NCBI GenBank assembly: GCA_009697495.1
Contig: SHUN01000216.1
Location: 1 to 5,850 of the forward strand
Source of the DNA: Bryobacterales bacterium
GTDB lineage: Bacteria; Acidobacteriota; Terriglobia; Bryobacterales; Bryobacteraceae
Direction: 5' to 3'
Length of the DNA: 5,850 bases
Notes under the pieces: model-generated
The model's input: the letters and a program-made list of their open reading frames with translations, nothing else
The model's database searches: none
Told to the model about the DNA's origin: nothing
Position numbers and translations under genes: made by a program
In this document: one piece after another, positions 1 through 4,801 of the stretch
How the letters are laid out: each line of letters opens with the position of its first letter
Numbering within the stretch: position 1 is the first letter of the stretch

Positions 1-1849
1 AACCACCATTCGCCGACACGACACGCGGGTCCGGGCCCTGCGTCATTCCGCGGTTGAACGAGAAGTTCAGGCTCCACGGGGCCTGCATGTGGTTGATCAG
101 ATTCTCACGCATTTCCGTTCCCACCTTCAGGCTGTGGCTGCCCAATACCTTGGAAAGTGTTCCAACAAACGTGTGCGATTGATTGGCCGACCGGAAGTTC
201 CAGTGATGCAGCAACCCCGGCATCGTCATCTCTTCCACGCCGAACTCTGGAAATACCAGCAAATCCGCCCCTGTTTCGATGCTCGCCGGCAGGCCCAGCG
301 ACGTCGGCTTGAAGCCCTTGAACCAGCTCCCTCGATCCAGAATCGACCGCGCGAAGCCGTACCGCAGACTCAACAGCGTCGTCGGATTCAGCGTCCAGCT
401 ATAGTCCAATGCCACATTCTGCATCCGCTCGTAGTTCGAGTAGCACCCGCCGTCCGGGCATCCCGGCCCAGCCCACAGCTCCGGCTGCGAGTTCTCGTTC
501 TGGAAGATCGAGTACCGGAAGAAGATGCGCTGATTCTCATTGAAGTTGTGGTCAACCTTCGTAGTCGCCCGGTTCACATTCGTCGGCGCCTTGCCCTGGA
601 AGAAGAAGTTGTTCTGCCCGGTGTTTGCCTGCCCCGGCAGGTTCGGCCCCGGCCCGAAGAACTTCAACACGTTGGCCGACACCGGGTCAATCCGGTTCGC
701 TGGTATCCTGTTGCCCGCAAACGGCGTTCGCAAGAACTGCCCCGGCCGCGAAGGATCCGCCGCAGTGGAGAATGGATCGTAGATATTCCGCAACGCCCCG
801 CCTGCCGTCAGCGTTCTGGAAAAATCACCGCCCATCTGTTCGTTCGTCGGCAACGTAAAGAACCGTGTCGTTGCCGAGCGCTGCCGCCGTCCCTCATACA
901 CCGCGAACCAGAACGTCTTGTTCCGACCATCATAGACTTTCGGAATCACCAGCGGCCCGCCCGAACTCGCGCCGAACTCGTTGCGCTGGAACGTGGCCAA
1001 TTTCTGCCCGCTCGAGTTTGCGAACCAGTTATTGGCGTCCATCTTGCTGTTTCGCACGAACTCAAACAGACTTCCGTGAAGCGTGTTCGTGCCGGACTTC
1101 GTGGCGATCGTCAAAACGCCGCCGCCGCTCCGGCCATACTCCGCGCTATAGGAGTTCGTCTGAATCCGGAACTCCTCCACGCCTTCCACCGAAGGCACCG
1201 CGCTATTGGCATTCATGTTCGTCGTGTTGGAATTCATCGTCACCGGCACGCCATCCATCAGAATCGCGTTCGACGAGTCGCGCCCGCCGTTCACCGTGAA
1301 GATGCCGATCGAATGAAATCCTTCATTCGCGCTGCCGTTCGCCGGCCGTTGCGGGAACACGCCCGCTGTCGCCCATGCCAGTGAATATATGTTCCGGCCA
1401 TTCAACGGCAGGTCGATAATTCGCTTGTTCTCCACTACACCGCTCAGCGTGGCCGACGTGGTGTCCACCAACTGCGCCCCGCTGTTCACCGTCACGCTTT
1501 CCGTCACCGCGCCCACCTGCAGGGCAATGTTCAGTTCCGCCTTCTGCTGTGTCGCAATCGGAATTGATTCGACTAAATGGGCCCGAAACCCCGCCTTCTC
1601 CGCCCGCATCTTGTAACGTCCCGGCGGCAGCGGCGAAACCAGATAGAAGCCGCTTTCGTTCGATGTCGAACGAAAGTTCACGCTGCGGTCAATATCGGTC
1701 AACACCACAGCCGCCCCCGAAATCGCCGCCCCGGACGGATCTGTGACAAGACCCGATACCTGCCCGGCCACGGTCTGGGCCGAAACGTAGGGAGAGAAAA
1801 GCGTCAGCGCGACGGGCAGAGCGCATCGCGATTTGAAACCAGTTAGCAT
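1..1849 (-). CDS. Oar-like TonB-dependent receptor, N-terminal part (receptor 1; truncated by window edge)
   Basis: Outer-membrane beta-barrel receptor of the Oar / carboxypeptidase-regulatory-domain type. By family it would import or bind a ligand using TonB energy; the substrate is unknown. The frame is open for 616 codons from ATG 1849 to the left edge without a stop, so the C-terminal barrel lies outside. Residues 1-25 look like a signal peptide ending VSA-Q. Residues about 30-112 are a CarboxypepD_reg-like beta-sandwich (VSGLVTDPSGAAI, then PLPPGRY and AGF). The plug follows, with DLPLNGRN at 146-153, MDGVPV at 198-203, EYGRSGGG at 237-244 and NSKMDANNWF at 267-276. Barrel strands begin near residue 300. 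A CPDGGC pair (464-469) may form a disulfide in an extracellular loop. The start is supported by GAGGAG 8 nt upstream and by the signal peptide. Codons often end in G, unlike receptor 2. An insertion sequence sits 72 bp upstream. Family assignment is secure; ligand is not. Confidence 0.93.
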   Translation of the reverse strand, partial: MLTGFKSRCALPVALTLFSPYVSAQTVAGQVSGLVTDPSGAAISGAAVVLTDIDRSVNFRSTSNESGFYLVSPLPPGRYKMRAEKAGFRAHLVESIPIATQQKAELNIALQVGAVTESVTVNSGAQLVDTTSATLSGVVENKRIIDLPLNGRNIYSLAWATAGVFPQRPANGSANEGFHSIGIFTVNGGRDSSNAILMDGVPVTMNSNTTNMNANSAVPSVEGVEEFRIQTNSYSAEYGRSGGGVLTIATKSGTNTLHGSLFEFVRNSKMDANNWFANSSGQKLATFQRNEFGASSGGPLVIPKVYDGRNKTFWFAVYEGRRQRSATTRFFTLPTNEQMGGDFSRTLTAGGALRNIYDPFSTAADPSRPGQFLRTPFAGNRIPANRIDPVSANVLKFFGPGPNLPGQANTGQNNFFFQGKAPTNVNRATTKVDHNFNENQRIFFRYSIFQNENSQPELWAGPGCPDGGCYSNYERMQNVALDYSWTLNPTTLLSLRYGFARSILDRGSWFKGFKPTSLGLPASIETGADLLVFPEFGVEEMTMPGLLHHWNFRSANQSHTFVGTLSKVLGSHSLKVGTEMRENLINHMQAPWSLNFSFNRGMTQGPDPRVVSANGG

Positions 1850-1857
1850 CTGCGGAA

Positions 1858-1863
1858 CTCCTC
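1858..1863 (-). promoter_or_regulatory. Shine-Dalgarno of receptor 1
   Basis: The minus strand reads GAGGAG, followed by an 8-nt spacer to ATG 1849. This is a near-ideal ribosome binding site and fixes the start of receptor 1. It contrasts with receptor 2, where none is visible. Confidence 0.8.
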
Positions 1864-1892
1864 AACAAAGCATCCAAAGTTGGACTTGGGAT

Positions 1893-1921
1893 ATCATATA
1901 CCGGCCACAGCTTAATAGCAA
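1893..1921 (-). promoter_or_regulatory. Candidate sigma70 promoter of receptor 1, abutting the IS
   Basis: On the minus strand, TTGCTA (1921-1916, 4/6 to TTGACA) is followed by a 17-bp spacer and TATGAT (1898-1893, 5/6 to TATAAT). Transcription would start near 1886, giving a leader of about 37 nt that contains the GAGGAG site. The first four bases of the -35 box are the GCAA/TTGC target duplication, so the IS ends exactly at the promoter edge. Prediction from consensus only. Confidence 0.5.
1918..1921. repeat. Target site duplication, left copy (GCAA)
   Basis: GCAA immediately outside the left repeat, identical to 3399-3402. A longer duplication is excluded because the fifth bases disagree. 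On the minus strand it forms the first four bases of the predicted -35 box of receptor 1. Confidence 0.8.
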
Positions 1922-1937
1922 GAGGCTCTTGCAAAAT
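1922..1937 (+). repeat. Left terminal inverted repeat of the IS
   Basis: GAGGCTCTTGCAAAAT reading inward. It matches the reverse complement of 3383-3398 (GAGCCTCTTGCAGAAT) at 14 of 16 positions. It begins immediately after the GCAA duplication. Confidence 0.88.
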
Positions 1938-1957
1938 CCCGAAAATCGGACGGTTCG

Positions 1958-1988
1958 CTTTGTATTACAAAGGTCTTGTCGATGTCAA
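1958..1988 (-). promoter_or_regulatory. Outward promoter-like sequence with operator-like palindrome inside the IS end
   Basis: On the minus strand a perfect TTGACA (1988-1983) is followed, after 18 bp, by TACAAA (1964-1959, 4/6 to TATAAT). A perfect 15-bp palindrome, CTTTGTATTACAAAG (1958-1972, 7-bp arms around one base), covers the -10 box. A transcript from here would leave the IS and run into receptor 1. The palindrome could be a repressor or transposase binding site. Both readings are inference from sequence shape. Confidence 0.35.
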
Positions 1989-2135
1989 GGCAGCCTCTTA
2001 TTCGCCATCTGGGAACGATGCTTGACTTTTGGCCCCGTTCGCTCGCGGTGGAAGCCAATATCCCGGCGATCAGACACGCCGCGACGACGCCTTGACTGGA
2101 TCTCTCGTGTTTGTATCCGGCACTCACCCGGCGGG

Positions 2136-3287
2136 CTAAGTAATTAGACGTAGAATCTGATCGGCGGTAAGCGCGATGACGCCGAACATGAGATGGCACA
2201 TCACCTTGGCGTTTCCGCGCACCCGTACCATTCGGGCTCCGAACTCGTCTTTCAACCGCGCGTTCACCCGTTCCACGGTCGTACGTTCCTGATAACGCAC
2301 GTCTTCGGCGGTTTTGAGCCGCAACAGCCGGCGCCGTTTCCCCTCGGCCTGCAACTCCTCCTTCCTCGCCGTATCCCGGCGCGGGTTGGCATCGATAAGC
2401 GGGATGTGCCCCAGACGGCGGCTGTGCTCGTGGATCGCCTGTGCGTCGTAGGCCGAATCCATGACGTCATAGAGATTCGTAATCCGGCCCGCACTCAACG
2501 CCGCCAGCGGAATCGCCGCCTGGCTGTCATGCAGAGAAGCCGATGTGAGTATGCAACTGATCGGGATCTGTCCGTCGGCTACATCAAGATGAAGTTTGTA
2601 GCCCACCCAGGTTTCCTTGTACCCTTTGCTGTTCTTCTTGCTCCCGACGTTGCATTCTCGCGGCAAATCCGCAAGCAGTTCCTCCAGATTCATCCCCGCT
2701 TGCAGCTCCAGCCGTGTTGGTTCCGGCGCTGGCGGTGCCTCCCCTTTCCGTGGCCAGCCTTTTTTACCTTCCGGTTTGGCTGCTTCCGGCGCCACCGGCG
2801 GACGGACTGGCTTCTCCCGTGCTTCTATTTCGGTGGAATCCCGCGAAATATGGCCGATCAGCCGGTCTTTCTGCGTCTCCTCGATCAGCGCTTCATGCAG
2901 TCGTTGCGGAAGCTGGCTCTCGGCAAACTCGGCGAAAGCACGGGAAAATTGCGACTCGTGGGGGATCTCGCGCCGGCTCTCCCAACCGCAAATCCGCCGT
3001 AAACCCGCGTCGGCCTCCAACCGTTCCAACAACTGCCGCGTCGTACTCATGTTCCACACCGCCTTGGCCACAAACGCCCGCGCCATCGCTCGGCGATCTG
3101 TCGCCGGCCTGCCCACACCGCCTTGCCAACGCCCGACCATCGCCTCAATTCGTATCATGTTCAGCAACCCGACCAGTTGCCGGTGCTTCTCCGTTAGCGG
3201 TCCTGTCTCCTCCTCCAGCGCAGGGAACAAACTCCCTTGCATCATCCGCATGAATTGCGTCAATTGTTCGCAGAGGGTAAGCTTCAT
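2136..3287 (-). CDS. IS4/IS5-type DDE transposase
   Basis: Transposase of the surrounding insertion sequence, 383 residues and apparently full length. Residues about 30-135 resemble the DUF772-type N-terminal domain (helical, with RRICGWESRREIPHESQFSRAF-like spacing at 97-118). The DDE_Tnp_1-like RNase H fold follows. Likely catalytic residues are D150 in ISRDST, D277 in MDSAYD and E339 in TVERVNARLK; the YKLHL at 230-234 and the C-terminal HLMFGVIALTADQ segment also fit this group. Residues about 158-192 form a proline- and lysine-rich insert with KKGWPRKGE, which resembles a degenerate AT-hook. The ATG at 3287 is preceded by GGAAGGA with a 10-nt spacer, and no earlier start exists before an in-frame stop. 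No frameshift is seen, so it is probably functional. Exact IS family is uncertain. Confidence 0.92.
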   Translation of the reverse strand: MKLTLCEQLTQFMRMMQGSLFPALEEETGPLTEKHRQLVGLLNMIRIEAMVGRWQGGVGRPATDRRAMARAFVAKAVWNMSTTRQLLERLEADAGLRRICGWESRREIPHESQFSRAFAEFAESQLPQRLHEALIEETQKDRLIGHISRDSTEIEAREKPVRPPVAPEAAKPEGKKGWPRKGEAPPAPEPTRLELQAGMNLEELLADLPRECNVGSKKNSKGYKETWVGYKLHLDVADGQIPISCILTSASLHDSQAAIPLAALSAGRITNLYDVMDSAYDAQAIHEHSRRLGHIPLIDANPRRDTARKEELQAEGKRRRLLRLKTAEDVRYQERTTVERVNARLKDEFGARMVRVRGNAKVMCHLMFGVIALTADQILRLIT

Positions 3288-3297
3288 AGGGGGAGAA

Positions 3298-3304
3298 TCC
3301 TTCC
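3298..3304 (-). promoter_or_regulatory. Shine-Dalgarno of the transposase
   Basis: The minus strand reads GGAAGGA, then 10 nt to ATG 3287. It supports this start over the internal methionines at residues 13, 15 and 16. Confidence 0.6.
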
Positions 3305-3382
3305 GGTTTGGGATTGCTGTGGAAAGTCTATTTTAAGCCGGAACTCCCCCCTTCTAGAACACAAAATGCCATTCTTGTTTTA

Positions 3383-3398
3383 ATTCTGCAAGAGGCTC
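3383..3398 (-). repeat. Right terminal inverted repeat of the IS
   Basis: Read inward on the minus strand it is GAGCCTCTTGCAGAAT, differing from the left repeat at two positions. It is followed directly by GCAA. It lies on the transposase promoter side. Confidence 0.88.
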
Positions 3399-3402
3399 GC
3401 AA
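3399..3402. repeat. Target site duplication, right copy (GCAA)
   Basis: GCAA immediately outside the right repeat, matching 1918-1921. Removing 1922-3402 rebuilds an uninterrupted spacer of roughly 140 bp between the beta-propeller gene and receptor 1. Confidence 0.8.
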
Positions 3403-3464
3403 TCCATTGTGGACTCAGGGTTTCCGTTTCGCGGCGCGTTGGCGGGGAGAAAGAGCGACAGGCG

Positions 3465-4571
3465 CTACATCTCCCGAACGGCGGCGGCGACGGGACGGGA
3501 GCCGACGGGGATCATGGTGAAGAGCGGGGCGGATTTGCCGCGGTTACGGACCACCGATTTGACGCGGATTACGCCCATGTCGCCCGAGGCCCGGTTAAGG
3601 ACGAGGGCGTATTGGCCGTCGGGGGTGATGGTTAGAAACGACGGGTCCTTGCCGACGGCGACGACGCCCACCATCTTATGAGTGGTGATGTCGAGGATGG
3701 TTACGTTGCCGGCTTCGGGGTTGGCGACGAAGAGATAATCGATGTCGCTAGTGGAGACGGCAGCCATGGCGGCGGGACGGCGGCCGGCCAGGACTGTTTC
3801 GCCGACTTCGGCGAGATAGGGATACAAAACGACAACGGCGTCGAGGCCGTCGCCGGTCAGATACAGTTCGCCGCCGTCGGGTTTAGCGGTGACTCGTCTG
3901 GGCTCAATGGCCAGCGGCAGGTGAGCGATTGTCTGACCATCCGGGACGGTGACGAAGGAGGCCAGCCGGGCGGCGGCACCGGCCAGCATCAACTGCTTGC
4001 CGTCGCTGCGGAAGTGGGCGAGGCCGGTCTGGTAGGGCAGGAGGATGGGCGTGTGGCGGCCGGGTTGGCCGGTGGGGATGAGCAGGGCAGGCGCGTCCTT
4101 TCTGACGACGGCGGCCCAGGGTTCGCGATGAGCTAAAACGAACGACACCGCTTCAGCGGGGAAGGGCCAAGTGCCGGCGGGGGCGAGCGTTTCGGCGACG
4201 AACCTGGCCAGGCGGGTGGGAAAGAGAACCCAGAGATGGACGGAATCGGGACTGAGTTGAACGTCGATCGCGGGGCCGCCGAGGTTGAGCTTGCGTCGGA
4301 ACTCCAGACGGGTGGGGTCAATTTCGTGGAGGAAGCCGGAGGCCAGTGCCCACACCGACGGCAGCGAGGGATGGCTGACTACTTTCGTGGGCTTGCCTTC
4401 GATGCGGATGTGGCGGGTGACGGCGAATGCGGTGAGGTTGACGGCGGCGATTGCGCCCCCTTCTTCATTGGCTACAAAGGCGTGCCCTTCGAACCCGACT
4501 CCCTTTTCCCGGGCGCAGGATAGGCCGGCTAGCGCGCCGGCGGCGATTCCAAACTGTCTACGTGTCAGCAA
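3465..4571 (-). CDS. Tat-exported YVTN-type beta-propeller protein
   Basis: 368 residues. The N terminus LTRRQFGIAAGALAGLSC carries a twin-arginine motif (R4, R5, F7) and a hydrophobic stretch. A cysteine at 19 sits in a weak lipobox-like context (GLSC), so the protein is probably exported folded and possibly lipid-anchored. The rest shows repeated short-strand blades of YVTN/lactonase type: AFVANEEGGAIAAVNL (31-46), ELYLTGDGLDAVVVL (235-249), LFVANPEAGNVTILD (280-294) and YALVLNRASGDMGVI (321-335). Such propellers bind ligands, metals or partner proteins; no enzyme active site was recognised. The start is TTG: an in-frame TAG lies two codons upstream, and the nearby ATG (4581) is out of frame. 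No well-spaced Shine-Dalgarno is visible. It is divergent from receptor 2, and the IS begins 66 bp beyond its stop. Its coding strand is C-rich, so the plus strand here is strongly G-rich, opposite to its neighbours. Confidence 0.85.
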   Translation of the reverse strand: MLTRRQFGIAAGALAGLSCAREKGVGFEGHAFVANEEGGAIAAVNLTAFAVTRHIRIEGKPTKVVSHPSLPSVWALASGFLHEIDPTRLEFRRKLNLGGPAIDVQLSPDSVHLWVLFPTRLARFVAETLAPAGTWPFPAEAVSFVLAHREPWAAVVRKDAPALLIPTGQPGRHTPILLPYQTGLAHFRSDGKQLMLAGAAARLASFVTVPDGQTIAHLPLAIEPRRVTAKPDGGELYLTGDGLDAVVVLYPYLAEVGETVLAGRRPAAMAAVSTSDIDYLFVANPEAGNVTILDITTHKMVGVVAVGKDPSFLTITPDGQYALVLNRASGDMGVIRVKSVVRNRGKSAPLFTMIPVGSRPVAAAVREM

Positions 4572-4620
4572 CTTCTACCATCGTAGCGTGGCCCCATTCC
4601 TGCTGGCGCTCCTGTTAATC

Positions 4621-4767
4621 GGACCGCTGGAAGAGGCGCGGCGTCTAGTGGGGGGCTACGTCGAGCATGACAACAACGTCCGCCTGCACAGCGCAGCCGG
4701 CTACATCACGCCGAATGGCATGCCCGCCGGGCGTCAACAGGAGATCCAGGCCGCGCTCAGTGTGCGG
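4621..4767 (+). pseudogene. Relic of an integrase-core (rve) transposase, C-terminal fragment
   Basis: About 49 codons read PLEEARRLVGGYVEHDNNV, then RLHSAAGYITPNGMPAGRQ and QEIQAAL. From memory this matches the very C-terminal end of IS3/IS481-type integrase-core transposases, whose usual form is (Y)VEHYNxVRLHSAxGYITP..LAGRxxEI. The tyrosine after VEH is replaced by aspartate. Everything upstream, including the catalytic DDE domain, is missing, and no stop codon closes the fragment. It is therefore debris of an old insertion, now filling most of the 230-bp gap between the propeller gene and receptor 2. No terminal repeats or target duplications were found around it. Family-level assignment is fairly good; the boundaries are approximate. 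Confidence 0.75.
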
Positions 4768-4789
4768 AGCCACCTTGGCGGAATTGCGA

Positions 4790-4795
4790 TAAAAT
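4790..4795 (+). promoter_or_regulatory. Candidate -10 box of receptor 2 (possible leaderless start)
   Basis: TAAAAT (5/6 to TATAAT) ends 6 nt before ATG 4802, so transcription would begin at or next to the start codon. The -35 region at 17-bp spacing (GAGCCA, 4767-4772) is weak at 3/6 and overlaps the end of the transposase relic. Prediction only. Confidence 0.4.
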
Positions 4796-4801
4796 CGCCG
4801 T

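Larger units (their letters stand above)
1922..3398 (-). mobile_element. Complete insertion sequence with one DDE transposase gene (1477 bp)
   Basis: The element is bounded by imperfect 16-bp inverted repeats and flanked on both sides by GCAA, a 4-bp target duplication. Its transposase frame is unbroken, so the copy looks intact and fairly recent. The transposase reads on the minus strand, leaving 95 bp between its start and the right repeat. About 198 bp of non-coding sequence lie between its stop and the left repeat. That tail contains a palindrome overlapping a promoter-like sequence that points out toward receptor 1. The element lies between the beta-propeller gene (66 bp away) and receptor 1 (72 bp from its ATG) and interrupts neither coding region. 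By transposase type it belongs to the broad IS4/IS5 group; the exact family could not be settled by eye. Confidence 0.9.

Noticed and set aside
810..830. Possible frameshift in receptor 1 at a run of A/T
   Set aside because: The run is five bases and the frame reads through cleanly as GDFSRTL; the full 616 codons stay in one frame.
89..1384. A 431-codon open frame on the plus strand opposite receptor 1
   Set aside because: It is antisense to a continuous, domain-rich receptor frame. Its product is arginine/proline-rich with no recognisable domain, as expected of a shadow frame in GC-rich DNA.
1873..1884. Inverted repeat TCCAA-AG-TTGGA in the receptor 1 leader
   Set aside because: Only 5-bp arms, easily expected by chance; not enough to call an operator.
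2100..2135. Possible terminator after the transposase stop
   Set aside because: Only a 4-bp CCGG stem with a 7-nt loop and no T-run follows on the minus strand.
1912..2199. A 95-codon minus-strand frame running from inside the transposase through the IS tail
   Set aside because: It starts in the wrong frame within the transposase and ends just outside the IS. It shows no recognisable domain. A frameshifted extension of the transposase is possible but the transposase already ends in a normal C terminus.
2193..3002. A 269-codon plus-strand frame antisense to the transposase
   Set aside because: Its sequence is the complement of a well-supported transposase and shows no domain of its own.
3403..3464. 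Terminator or promoter between the propeller gene stop and the IS
   Set aside because: No stem followed by a T-run and no -10/-35 pair above background was visible.
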